A DNA stretch of 64,000 nt from Metaclostridioides mangenotii. Its GTDB lineage: Bacteria > Bacillota > Clostridia > Peptostreptococcales > Peptostreptococcaceae. The notes below the pieces were generated by a model. The model saw only the letters and a list, made by a program, of their open reading frames with translations. It searched no databases and had not been told where the DNA came from. Below, piece by piece: positions 54,421-63,383 of the stretch; within the stretch, counting starts at the first letter, position 1; each line of letters opens with the position of its first letter. The stretch spans positions 62,001 through 126,000 of the forward strand of contig NZ_JAHLOF010000005.1 in assembly GCF_018917235.1 (NCBI RefSeq), given 5' to 3'. The translations under genes and the position numbers were made by a program.

Positions 54421-55389
54421 TTATAGATCTTTTTCTTCTAAATTATTAAAATTGCTGTCTGACCTAAGGATACTTTCTAAGGATTTATACTTTGTTACAA
54501 AAGCACTATTTTTATCTCCATTACTTGTTGTATATTGAGCATAGTTCCCACTTGGACTTACAGCAAAGTTGTAGTAATCTGAATAAACATTGTATAAATC
54601 CTCAATCTCATCTACATAGTTATCTAAATCTTCGCTACCCTTAGGTACTTCCTTAAGCCTTATATATAAAGCTAGTATATCCTCATCTAAATTTTGAGCT
54701 TTCTTAATTTTATCATCTTGATCAGACATAGCATTTAGAATAGCTTCATCAATATCAGCTCCATGTTTTCCTTCAAATATATTTTCATACCAATACTTTT
54801 GAATTGTGTTGGTTATACCCTCTATATTTGCTCCGGCATCTATAACTTTATAAGTAAAGTTTTCAAAATCATCAATATATTGCTCTCTATCTTCTCTTTG
54901 CATTTCAATTATAGCTTGCTGCCTTTTCTCTTCCTCTATTTGCTTTTTCTCATTAACAAAGATCACTGAAAAAGCTATTATCAGTATTATACCTATTACC
55001 CCTACTATAATATTTATCTTTTTCTTCCTATATATCGGGTCTTCTTTAACCTTTTTGCCACATTTCGGACAAAATATTTGATTTTCTGAAACTTCCTCGC
55101 CACAAGACTTACATAAATTCTCATTCGTTTCATTTACTGCATCAAAAAACTCTGCATCTGGCATATTTTTGTACTCGGTGTTTTCTTCAATATCTAAAGA
55201 AGTAACCTCAATATCGTCATTATCATTATTAGGTTGCTGTATTCCATAACCATTATTAATTATGCTTTCTTCTAATTCTTTTTCAGTCTCAACATTTTCT
55301 TTTATTCCAACAGGTTCCGATCCTTCTGTCTCTTTATTTTCATTATCATTGTCCATACCTTCAACCAGCTTATCCTCATCTTCTCTCAT
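54421..55389 (-). CDS. Zinc-ribbon membrane protein of unknown function
   Basis: 322 residues. An acidic, Glu/Asn-rich N-terminus (1-90), a zinc ribbon (CKSCGEEVSENQIFCPKCGK, two CxxC knuckles, about 92-113), one membrane helix (about 124-146, INIIVGVIGIILIIAFSVIF), a charged coiled stretch (EKKQIEEEKRQQAIIEMQRED) and an extracytoplasmic helical domain. Such zinc_ribbon_2 plus TM proteins are common in Firmicutes with unknown roles. GGGGGATC precedes the ATG. Single gene. Confidence 0.8.
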   Translation of the reverse strand: MREDEDKLVEGMDNDNENKETEGSEPVGIKENVETEKELEESIINNGYGIQQPNNDNDDIEVTSLDIEENTEYKNMPDAEFFDAVNETNENLCKSCGEEVSENQIFCPKCGKKVKEDPIYRKKKINIIVGVIGIILIIAFSVIFVNEKKQIEEEKRQQAIIEMQREDREQYIDDFENFTYKVIDAGANIEGITNTIQKYWYENIFEGKHGADIDEAILNAMSDQDDKIKKAQNLDEDILALYIRLKEVPKGSEDLDNYVDEIEDLYNVYSDYYNFAVSPSGNYAQYTTSNGDKNSAFVTKYKSLESILRSDSNFNNLEEKDL

Positions 55390-55744
55390 AAAAGATCCCC
55401 CATTCTTTTTATTCGTTAAAAATCTTTGTAATATATATTTTCCCTCTTATTATATATATTTTCCTAGCGTACAATTTGTACTTTGTACATAATAATAGAC
55501 AAGCTCATTTTAACAATAAAAATAACATCTATAGATTTAAAGAATAAATCTATAGATAAATAAAAACATAAATAATTTAAATCATTTTTATCCTCTATAA
55601 TAATTTACATCCAAGTAAAAATAAAAAATACGATATATTAAAATTTAATAGTATATCGTATTTTATAAGTTAAATTCTTTTTTAAAACTTTTTCTATTCT
55701 TAATAAATTTAGTTAAATATATAAATGCTGACATACTTAATACT
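55390..55744. other. Intergenic region with two hairpins
   Basis: No gene seen. A 13-bp inverted repeat ATCTATAGATTTA/TAAATCTATAGAT (55528-55559) is of unknown role. AAAATACGATATATTA pairs with the region TAGTATATCGTATTTT (55623-55665), a terminator for the leftward GNAT gene. Confidence 0.6.
55623..55665 (-). terminator. Terminator of the GNAT gene
   Basis: ATACGATATA and TATATCGTAT arms with A- and T-rich sides, about 80 bp after the stop. Confidence 0.65.
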
Positions 55745-56026
55745 TTATTTAGACTCTACTTCCTGATATTCAGGATTTCTGTCAAATTCTTTTCTTACAA
55801 ACGAGCACAAAGGAACTATCTTTTTATTTTGTGAAATTGCTAAGTCAACCACATTTTTAACTAATTGGTTTGCTATAGATTTACCTCTATATTCCTCATT
55901 TACATAAGTATGATCGACAATTAAAATATTTTCTCCAGCTTTAGAATAAGTTATTTCTCCAACTTCTTTTCCTTTATAATATGCTGCAATTCTATTCTTT
56001 GATTCTTCATAATTATATTCAATCAT
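55745..56026 (-). CDS. Small GNAT acetyltransferase (YjdJ/GCN5-related type 2)
   Basis: 93 residues, the short GNAT_2/YidJ form. DHTYVNEEYRGKSIANQLV is the acetyl-CoA binding turn, and the C-terminus IVPLCSFVRKEFDRNPEYQ is diagnostic of the family. Substrate unknown. GGAGGTTATC upstream of the ATG. Confidence 0.92.
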   Translation of the reverse strand: MIEYNYEESKNRIAAYYKGKEVGEITYSKAGENILIVDHTYVNEEYRGKSIANQLVKNVVDLAISQNKKIVPLCSFVRKEFDRNPEYQEVESK

Positions 56027-56153
56027 AAGATAACCTCCATGTTTTTAATACAATATTTTATATTACTATATATTATACCTTCTCTATTTAAATTTAAACT
56101 GTGTACTATTTTTTTTCTAAATTATATTAAGAAATAGCAAGGAGTTATTTATT

Positions 56154-56585
56154 CTACAATTTCAACATATCTTGTTCATCAAATTCAAAATCGGGTCCCC
56201 AAGCAACTTCCCAATAATATCCATACAAATCGGAAAAATATGCGTGGTATCCTCCCCAAAACACTTCCTGTGGTTCTTTTACGATTTTAGCCCCAGCTTT
56301 TCGAGCTAATTCAACTATTGAATCTACTTCTTCTTTCTTTTTAGCATTATAAGCAAGTGTAATTCCACCAAATCCAGTTCCAAATTTAGGTGGATTTTCT
56401 TTACTAATATCCTCAGCTAATAAATCGATAGGGTATAACTCTAATTTTGTTCCTGAAGTATTAAAAAATATGACTTTAGGATTATTTTCTTTTTCATTGG
56501 TTTCAAATCCAAGCACATCTCGATAAAACACGACTGCTTTTTCCATATTCCTTACACCCAAGCATATAATATTCATTCTGTTCAT
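56154..56585 (-). CDS. VOC/glyoxalase-superfamily protein
   Basis: About 143 residues. RMNIICLGVRNMEKAVVFYRDVLGF at the N-terminus and GYHAYFSDLYGYYWEVAWGP at the C-terminus (each partial) are typical of glyoxalase/bleomycin-resistance proteins; the metal ligands are probably the Glu in KLELYP and the Glu in WEVAW. Function unknown, perhaps resistance or a small-molecule isomerase. Start at the ATG at 56585, with GGGGGAGG about 10 bases upstream; a TTG three bases earlier is an alternative. Confidence 0.85.
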   Translation of the reverse strand: MNRMNIICLGVRNMEKAVVFYRDVLGFETNEKENNPKVIFFNTSGTKLELYPIDLLAEDISKENPPKFGTGFGGITLAYNAKKKEEVDSIVELARKAGAKIVKEPQEVFWGGYHAYFSDLYGYYWEVAWGPDFEFDEQDMLKL

Positions 56586-56832
56586 CAAATTATTGCCTCC
56601 CCCTAAATTTATTAGTCATTTCTAAATTACTCAATAGCTATAAATTACTAATCTCTTCTAAATCGAGTAAATTTAAATTTTAGTTTCTAAACTGACTATA
56701 TTTATTTTGTTTAATATATTTTATCATATAATATCTTATAAAATAATAAATATCCTATTTATCAATATAATGTGTAAGGAAGATAATAATTAGTCTTGGA
56801 TTAAGGGATAAATCGTTTTTCAATAGTATATA

Positions 56833-58308
56833 TTAATTATCAAACCATCCTATTCTCTGCGCTTTGCTCTTTATGTGTATTAACTTACTTTTAGTAAACT
56901 CTAATAGGCCTGTAACTCCTCCAACTGTACCAAGTCCACTTTGTTTATATGGACTTACTGAACATCCTGCATTGGCTTCTAAATAAGTATTTATCCATAC
57001 CATACCTGCTTCTATTTGATTTGCTACTCTCATAGCTTTACCTAAATTACTTGTGTATACCTGAGCGGTTAATCCATATTTAGTATCATTAGCCATATCT
57101 ATAGCTTCTTGTTCAGATGTAAATTTCTGAACTGTTAACACTGGTCCAAATATTTCTTCTTGGACGATTTTCATATCTTGCTTACAATCTGTAAATATTG
57201 TTGGCTCTATATACCATCCATTTTCTAATCCATTTCCTTGTGCTCTTTTCCCTCCACAAACTAATTTTGCCCCTTCATTTATTCCACTACCGATATAATC
57301 TAAAACACTTTCCATATGAGCTTTTGTACATATAGGTCCCATCTGAGATTTTTCATCCATAGGGTTTCCTAGTTTTATTTTTTTAGTTCTCTCAACTAGT
57401 TTATCGATTAAACGTTCATATATTGCATCCTGTGCATATACCCTAGAACCTGATACACATACTTGACCTTGACTAAGGAATATCGAAAACATTATATTAT
57501 CAACAACAGTGTCAATATCTACATCATCAAATACTAATATAGGAGATTTACCTCCTAATTCTAATAACATTTTTTTAATATTATTAGAACTTTGTACAAT
57601 CTCACTTCCTGTTCTAGTACTCCCTGTAAAAACTATCATATCTAGATCTTCGTGTGTTGCTAAGCTCATACCTACTTCATTACCTGAACCAAGAACTAAG
57701 TTTGCAACCCCTTTAGGCAGCCCTGCTTCTTCAAATATTTCAAATAATAGTATAGTTGTAAGTGGTGTAGATGAAGATGGTTTTACAACTATTGGATTTC
57801 CTGCTGCCAAAGCAGCCGCTATATAAGATGAAGCTGTAAGTAGAGGGTAATTCCAAGGTACTATTATTCCACATACTCCAATAGGCTCTCTTACACTCAA
57901 TGAAAATAAATCTGAGGATTGGTTATGTGTTTTTCCACTTATTTCAGATAGTATTCCCGCATAATTTCTAAATTCAGCTGCTGCTCCAAATACATCATCA
58001 TTTATGGTTTCTTTATATAGCCTACCTGTATTTCTAGTTTCTGTTTCTGCTATTAAATCTGCTTTGGATTCTATTAGTTCTGCTATTTTATTTAATATAT
58101 AACTTTTTTCTCCTGATGATATATTTTTCCATTGATGTTCTTTTGATAGTGTATTTTTGGCAGATTTCACTGCTTTATCTACACAATTTTTGTCTCCTTC
58201 TGTGACTATTGCTATTGTTTTTCCATCTATCGGTGTTCTTATTTTTCTCTTTTTATTGTTGGTATTTATTATCCATTCACCATTGATATACATTTTTAAG
58301 GTATCCAC
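56833..58308 (-). CDS. NAD(P)-dependent aldehyde dehydrogenase (BetB/GbsA-like)
   Basis: 491 residues. IVPWNYPLL, KPSSSTPLTTILL, TGSTRTGSEI, the general base Glu in LELGGKSP, the nucleophile Cys in GQVCVSGSR, and EIFGPVLTVQ are all ALDH motifs. The overall sequence (NAGCSVSPYKQSGLG at the end) resembles betaine- or phenylacetaldehyde-type ALDH; the true aldehyde is unknown. GTG start at 58308 with AGGAGGGG upstream. No partner gene is adjacent. Confidence 0.92.
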   Translation of the reverse strand: MDTLKMYINGEWIINTNNKKRKIRTPIDGKTIAIVTEGDKNCVDKAVKSAKNTLSKEHQWKNISSGEKSYILNKIAELIESKADLIAETETRNTGRLYKETINDDVFGAAAEFRNYAGILSEISGKTHNQSSDLFSLSVREPIGVCGIIVPWNYPLLTASSYIAAALAAGNPIVVKPSSSTPLTTILLFEIFEEAGLPKGVANLVLGSGNEVGMSLATHEDLDMIVFTGSTRTGSEIVQSSNNIKKMLLELGGKSPILVFDDVDIDTVVDNIMFSIFLSQGQVCVSGSRVYAQDAIYERLIDKLVERTKKIKLGNPMDEKSQMGPICTKAHMESVLDYIGSGINEGAKLVCGGKRAQGNGLENGWYIEPTIFTDCKQDMKIVQEEIFGPVLTVQKFTSEQEAIDMANDTKYGLTAQVYTSNLGKAMRVANQIEAGMVWINTYLEANAGCSVSPYKQSGLGTVGGVTGLLEFTKSKLIHIKSKAQRIGWFDN

Positions 58309-58850
58309 AATATCCCCTCCTAAATAATTTTAGTAGACATCATTAATATAATATTATTTCTCTTACGTTTTGATACCTTATATCTTACACTTACATACAA
58401 TTGCACTGTCATCCTTAATAAATATGATCTTATTAAAAATCTTTTTATATTAGATTCAGTTTTATTTTTAATAGTTTTTAAATTATTAACAATACTCTTG
58501 TACAAGGTTACCTTTTATACTAATAAGTATTATAATTTCCATTCTAACCATATGCATAAGCATGAACAACGGTGAAAAAGATGCTTATAGGATGTAGTTT
58601 TGGATATAGAAGAATTTAAATAAAAACACAAAGAAGCGTGTTGTATACCACTTAAAATAAAGTAATATCTAACACGCTTTAATTTTTTATCTGTAATATA
58701 TAATCCAATAATTTTTATTTTGATATTCAAAACTCCCACTCAACAAATTCATAAATATTATAGAATCTTAATGTCTAGGGTTAATGCTCTAACACCTGGC
58801 TAAGAGGACATAAAGGAGAGTATTTCATATCCTCATAGAGAGTAAAAATT
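58309..58850. other. Intergenic region without a supported gene
   Basis: Open frames here lack good starts and family resemblance. A hairpin AAGCGTGTT (58634-58642)/AACACGCTT (58671-58679) is the probable terminator of the leftward CCG-domain gene. The rest is AT-rich and may hold decayed coding sequence. Confidence 0.5.
58634..58679 (-). terminator. Probable terminator of the CCG-domain gene
   Basis: Nine-base arms separated by 28 bases; on the minus strand followed by CTTTGTGTTTTTAT, about 170 bp beyond the stop. Confidence 0.45.
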
Positions 58851-59552
58851 TTAATGATTATCAATATACTTTTGCACCTCAATATGATATGCAACAATAT
58901 CAGTCACCTGAGGATCAGTTTGTTCATTTAGCAAAAGATCAACCATATGATGTGCTGTTTTTCCACCAATTGTCATAGACTTTATACAAGATACGCAATA
59001 AACTGCCACATCTTGACAAGGCATCTGGGCCGCCCTTTTCTTTTGAAATGCAATTACCTCTTCGACCGGTAATTTTGGATAAAAATTGTCCCCACAACAA
59101 ATTGATTTTGTTCCCGAGTGTTCTGACTCAATAATTTCTATATCCATCTTTCTTAACAAACTTCTAACTGCAGCATGAACTTGTGGCTTTGGACGATATG
59201 AACAAGAATCGTGCACAGAAAGAGTTAACCCAGAATATTTTGGTAAGGGTAAATTCTCTATAGAATCTAACACCTCCCATAAAGAGATTGTGTTTATCCC
59301 AGCATACAAACTACGAAAACGCCTATCACAACCTGCACAATTATTAATTATGGTAGACCCATTTTCCAATTTTGGATCATGATGACAACATATTTTATGC
59401 AGCTTCACTGGTCCAAAATATCTCTGTAAAATTTTGAATATTTTTTCCTCTGATTCTGGCTTATATGTATTAAATGCACAGCCAATATTAAAATAGCATT
59501 TGTTCATATCTATGCTTGACAAGGGTATACTTGAAAGTCGAAATCCATTCAT
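58851..59552 (-). CDS. CCG-domain Fe-S protein (heterodisulfide-reductase-subunit-B-like)
   Basis: 233 residues with two Cys-rich halves. The first has NIGCAFNTY, KICCHHDP and NNCAGCDRRF; the second has VHDSCSYRP, SICCGDNFYP and YCVSCIKSM. Paired CCG (CX31-39CCX35-36CXXC-like) modules are the HdrB/GlpC/LutA signature and bind unusual Fe-S clusters for electron transfer. No partner subunit is adjacent. AGGAGG lies 7 bases before the ATG. Base composition looks richer in GC than neighbours, hinting at acquisition. Confidence 0.82.
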   Translation of the reverse strand: MNGFRLSSIPLSSIDMNKCYFNIGCAFNTYKPESEEKIFKILQRYFGPVKLHKICCHHDPKLENGSTIINNCAGCDRRFRSLYAGINTISLWEVLDSIENLPLPKYSGLTLSVHDSCSYRPKPQVHAAVRSLLRKMDIEIIESEHSGTKSICCGDNFYPKLPVEEVIAFQKKRAAQMPCQDVAVYCVSCIKSMTIGGKTAHHMVDLLLNEQTDPQVTDIVAYHIEVQKYIDNH

Positions 59553-60188
59553 AAAAAACCTCCTATTAGTAAAATATAGTCATACTACTTCAAGTTGCAA
59601 ATTATTTAAATACTCCGTCTTACGCTTGAACTCTTAATCGTAATAAGGCGTCTTTTCCATTATACAACGCTTTTCCACACTTTGCTAGCAGTAGTAACAA
59701 CCGCGCCCCTGTTTGTGATATATCTTGACCATCAGACAAAGGCGGCAGATATCTAATCAAGTATTGAAGAATAATTGAACATAATGGAAGTTTATTTAGT
59801 CACAATAAAAGAGAGGAATCGCAAGTTGTAGGAATCGAACCTACTTAGCCTATATTTACATGTTGGAGCGATTCACCACCCCCGCCCAATCAACTAGAGA
59901 ACCTGTCTTTGTTTGTATAAGACAAAACTCATTTCTCAAGTTTAAAATAATACTTATTATAGATAAAGATTTATAACAATTGAGTTATCTTGAATTTATC
60001 AAAGTTATACTCTCGACTTGTCTACGTTACTGGCTATGGTAAAATAGGCAATAAAAATGCATTTAAATGATCAGTAGAAGGAATAAACATATACATATAA
60101 GTGGGATATATGATGAAAAATATTTTGAAACTGCTGAGGGTAATATGTATAACATAGAGAATGCAGGTTGGATTTTGCGCTTACACAA
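59553..60188. other. Rearranged region with gene fragments and a tRNA T-arm-like sequence
   Basis: No intact gene. On the minus strand 59626-59800 reads LIRYLPPLSDGQDISQTGAR then LLLLLAKCGKALYNGKDALL, ending in a stop; upstream another frame reads NEFCLIQTKTGSLVDWAGVV and stops near 59862. Both look like degraded coding ends. At 59826-59850 the minus strand has GTAGGTTCGATTCCTAC, a perfect tRNA T-arm, followed by AACTTGC, but no matching 5' acceptor GCAAGTT is found. GC-rich patches differ from surroundings. The region looks like a junction of a mobile or lost element. Confidence 0.5.
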
Positions 60189-60192
60189 CTAA
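60067..60192 (+). CDS. Possible 41-residue small ORF
   Basis: ATG at 60067 to TAA at 60192: MISRRNKHIHISGIYDEKYF followed by a further 21 residues ending AGWILRLHN. Composition looks protein-like, but no good ribosome site is seen and it overlaps the 3' end of the convergent vWA gene. It may be a fragment of a larger lost gene. I do not recognise it. Confidence 0.2.
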   Translation: MISRRNKHIHISGIYDEKYFETAEGNMYNIENAGWILRLHN

Positions 60193-62132
60193 TTATTAAA
60201 AATAGACTGCATATTTTTTCTTACTGCTTTTAGCAGTTCTTTTGGAAGTTTTTCTACTTGTTCACCAATCATTACTCCATGGGGTTGTTTGTATCCTTCA
60301 TTCCATACGTAGTTAAATATTTTTTCATTTGTCTTGCTATTTTTTCCTATTTGAAATGCATAGACTTCGACATTTTTAGATAATAATTCTTGTACAGCTT
60401 CTCTTGCTGATCCAGGAAAGCTTGACGCACCGTCTGTAATTTCGAAGACTATCTTTATTTGTTTTCCATCTCTTAATTCTCTTTCCTGTTTAGGAGTAAT
60501 TTTATTGGATATTTCTCTAAGGCAGCGTCCATCATCTGTTGCACCATCTGTTGCATTCAATTTTACGATTGAACGAATTATTTCACTTTTTTCTTTTTCA
60601 TTAACATTTTTATCATTAAATTCTTTAACATTATAGTGATTACTCCCAAAAAACCAGGTTTCACTCAAAACCTCTACTTTTTGATTCAATTGTTCTGCAC
60701 TAATTTTTAAATACCTATTAAAATCATCTATTGACAGCAAAGTCACAGCCAAAGCTTTTCTAGCCGCCTCAATTTTTAATGCATCCATTGATCCTGAATT
60801 ATCAATAACAAAAGAAATCTCTATTCTTTCAGGCAATATATCTGTTTTAGTCTCCAACAAGTACCTGTTAAAAATAGATAAATTTTTATAATTCCCCTTT
60901 TTTTCAGCCTCTATAAAATCTGGATAAGAATAAATAAAGCTATCCACATCTAGTTTTCCCTTTATTTGACTGTCCTTTTTTACACTTACTTCTTTTTTTG
61001 CATCTCCTATCAATTTTTTCCAAAATTGACGCATCTGCTCTCTTTCTGATTTCATCTTATTTGAATAGAATTTAAACAATTGTTGGTCTGTTTGACTGAT
61101 TCCGTAGGAATCTAAATCTACATTCCCTTGAATAGTTTCTTGTATACCAGCACTTATTTGCTCTTGTTGGTCTAGCATTTCTTCTAAAATTTTGTCCACT
61201 TCTTCTTGTGTAGATTCCAGTGAGTCTGGCGCTTCATCTTCTTCAGATTGTTCAAAAGGACTTTGACTTCCTTTATCTAGCTCTTTTTTCTGACCTTTTG
61301 ATTCATAAAATTCCATCTCATCAATTTCTTCTTTCCACAATTGCTCAAAAGTAGGAAAAACAAAAGATCGAAAGAAAGAATCTCTTTCTACAATCCCATG
61401 ATTATTATTTATCTGTCTTATTAATTGATAATTTATAAACTCAAAGTAAGGCTGATTAAAAATTTTTCTATCCATTGTATTTTTAATATATTCTTCGATT
61501 TTAAGATTGTCTTTATATAACTCGATAATTAAGAAACTATTTGCAAAAGCTCTATGTTTAGGAATTTGAAAAATCGAATCAATAGTCTTTCCTGTTTGCT
61601 TCATATATGAAATGATTTTTTCATAGTTCTCTCCATCTCTATAAATAGGGCATAACTGCAAAACTCTTAGAAAAGATGTGTACTTATCCAGAGTATATAA
61701 CAAATCAATAATTTCCCTTCTTATATAATTGAAAATTATTTTGGGTTGATATGCAGGATCTTGTTCTAGTCCTTCTTTTTTTATTCTATCTAAAATATAG
61801 CTTGACATGTGATCAATTTCTTTCTGCCAATCATTTTTTCTACGAAAATATTTTTTAGTGTGTTTTTTCCAATCGTGATATAGGGCTAATTCATAGTAGA
61901 TATGCCACATGATTTGGTTATTATCTAATTTTTTATCCAAAAAACTCTCCAATGGCAAGTACAAAATTCCATTGTAAGAGTCTAATATAAATCTTTGTAA
62001 TTTGGGATCAGGAATATACATTAGACTTGAGTCTCCAGTAAATGTGACTAACGATCGTTGTTCTTTTTTTAAAAACTCCTCACAGTGTATTTTAGATTTT
62101 TCAATTAAACTCTGTTCATCAAAGTCAAGCAT
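60189..62132 (-). CDS. von Willebrand A domain protein of an AAA+/vWA cassette
   Basis: 647 residues. The C-terminal vWA domain (about 435-640) has a full MIDAS: FVIDNSGSMDALK near residue 445, the Thr motif NATDGATDDGRCLREI, and FEITDGASSFPGS. The N-terminal 200 residues have a helical region (IMWHIYYELALYHDW) reminiscent of degenerate metallopeptidase-like domains in NorD/CobT-type vWA proteins. A charged Glu/Gln-rich linker (about 275-345) connects them. Such proteins work with MoxR/AAA_5 ATPases as metal-dependent adaptors. The ATG has GGAGGTAACGAG upstream, 12 bp after the middle gene. Confidence 0.75.
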   Translation of the reverse strand: MLDFDEQSLIEKSKIHCEEFLKKEQRSLVTFTGDSSLMYIPDPKLQRFILDSYNGILYLPLESFLDKKLDNNQIMWHIYYELALYHDWKKHTKKYFRRKNDWQKEIDHMSSYILDRIKKEGLEQDPAYQPKIIFNYIRREIIDLLYTLDKYTSFLRVLQLCPIYRDGENYEKIISYMKQTGKTIDSIFQIPKHRAFANSFLIIELYKDNLKIEEYIKNTMDRKIFNQPYFEFINYQLIRQINNNHGIVERDSFFRSFVFPTFEQLWKEEIDEMEFYESKGQKKELDKGSQSPFEQSEEDEAPDSLESTQEEVDKILEEMLDQQEQISAGIQETIQGNVDLDSYGISQTDQQLFKFYSNKMKSEREQMRQFWKKLIGDAKKEVSVKKDSQIKGKLDVDSFIYSYPDFIEAEKKGNYKNLSIFNRYLLETKTDILPERIEISFVIDNSGSMDALKIEAARKALAVTLLSIDDFNRYLKISAEQLNQKVEVLSETWFFGSNHYNVKEFNDKNVNEKEKSEIIRSIVKLNATDGATDDGRCLREISNKITPKQERELRDGKQIKIVFEITDGASSFPGSAREAVQELLSKNVEVYAFQIGKNSKTNEKIFNYVWNEGYKQPHGVMIGEQVEKLPKELLKAVRKNMQSIFNN

Positions 62133-62144
62133 ACTCGTTACCTC

Positions 62145-63383
62145 CTATTGATGTAGTGGTTGATCCCACAAGCTTTTTGGTGTATCAATACGATCAATAT
62201 CCAACAAATTTATTTTGCCTTCTATATCAATTCCTATATATTTTGAAATACCCAAATTTAATACATTGGTACAAAAAGTATCCTCAATTGTCACCTCTTC
62301 ATTTAAATGCCAATTCCCAAAATTTTCTTCAAGTAAATATATGATTCCATCTTCACTCAAAACTACAGCTGTTCCTTTTTTTGATTGAACATCAAATAAA
62401 TTGCCTTTTAAATCATAAATCTCACCTTTAACAATTTTTGAATTTTTATATAAAGAAAATATCTTAAGCTGTCCGTTATTTCCTATCGTTATAAGAGAAT
62501 CCTTGCTTCCACCTTCATCTTCTAGTAATCTAACCTGTCTTATCTCATTATTTAGAAAGTCTATTTTTTCTGTAATGATAAGTTGTCTATTCTCATATTT
62601 GATAAAATACAACTCTCCTAGCTTTGTCCCAGCTACAAAATAATCTTCTTCAATTTTTTCAAGTGTGGTCAAATTTTGAACAGTACAAAATACATCTTTA
62701 TGAAAAATCAAGCTATATTCATTATTTTCTTTTATTATTTCAACTAAATTTAACTTTTCATCTAAGTCTTCAACTACAAGTAAACCATCTCTAATTTCTA
62801 AACATCTTTGAAATCCATCAAATTTGTGACTTTTTTGAACTTTATTAACTTTAATCTGTCCGTCTACATTAGGTATTTGATCAAAATTATCGCTTGACAG
62901 TAGATAGCTTTCTCCAGTTATATCAAAAAGTAAAATTTCCTTATCATTCAATTGATACATAAATGAAATTCTTCTTTTAAGCTCTTTGATAGGAGGACTC
63001 CACTCTACTCTTATTGAATTACTCTCATAAAAACCCTCCACTGAATCTATATAAAAAAATTGGACGTTCTTATCTATACTACTTGTAATAAAAAGATTTT
63101 TACTAATCCTTAATGCAGTTTGTAAAAAACTATCAAAGCTAAAAGCTCCTAATTGCTTTATAGGATTTATTTGCATCGTTGTTGTTTTTATATTATTTAC
63201 ATAAACTCTATAATATGGTATTAGGCTTCTCAATAACTCCTCTTCCATTTGTGAAAGTTCATATAACTGTTTTTCAAAATCATCATCCAAAATTCCATTC
63301 GTTTGACATTTATTCAATTTTTCCCTTAAATCTGCAACTTGACTCTTAAAATCTTTTCCGTCTATTGACAAATTTATTTTCAT
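62145..63383 (-). CDS. Putative beta-propeller protein between the ATPase and vWA genes
   Basis: 412 residues of unrecognised family. An N-terminal coiled segment (about 10-60, DFKSQVADLREKLNKCQ and EKQLYELSQMEEELL), then an approximately 340-residue beta-rich region with repeated hydrophobic strand pairs ending in short motifs such as FVAGTKLGELYFIKYE, LITIGNNGQLKIFSLYK, VVLSEDGIIYLLE and IGIDIEGKINLLDID, spaced about 40-50 residues. This is the rhythm of WD40/PQQ-like propeller blades. No signal peptide, so cytoplasmic. Its start overlaps the ATPase stop (ATGA), implying tight coupling. Confidence 0.6.
   Translation of the reverse strand: MKINLSIDGKDFKSQVADLREKLNKCQTNGILDDDFEKQLYELSQMEEELLRSLIPYYRVYVNNIKTTTMQINPIKQLGAFSFDSFLQTALRISKNLFITSSIDKNVQFFYIDSVEGFYESNSIRVEWSPPIKELKRRISFMYQLNDKEILLFDITGESYLLSSDNFDQIPNVDGQIKVNKVQKSHKFDGFQRCLEIRDGLLVVEDLDEKLNLVEIIKENNEYSLIFHKDVFCTVQNLTTLEKIEEDYFVAGTKLGELYFIKYENRQLIITEKIDFLNNEIRQVRLLEDEGGSKDSLITIGNNGQLKIFSLYKNSKIVKGEIYDLKGNLFDVQSKKGTAVVLSEDGIIYLLEENFGNWHLNEEVTIEDTFCTNVLNLGISKYIGIDIEGKINLLDIDRIDTPKSLWDQPLHQ

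Noticed and set aside
58320..58739. Two minus-strand ORFs of 61 and 69 residues
   Set aside because: Weak starts, composition like random AT-rich DNA, and one spans a terminator hairpin.
59780..59935. A complete tRNA around the T-arm
   Set aside because: No 5' acceptor strand complementary to AACTTGC and no convincing anticodon arm; only a T-arm is clear.
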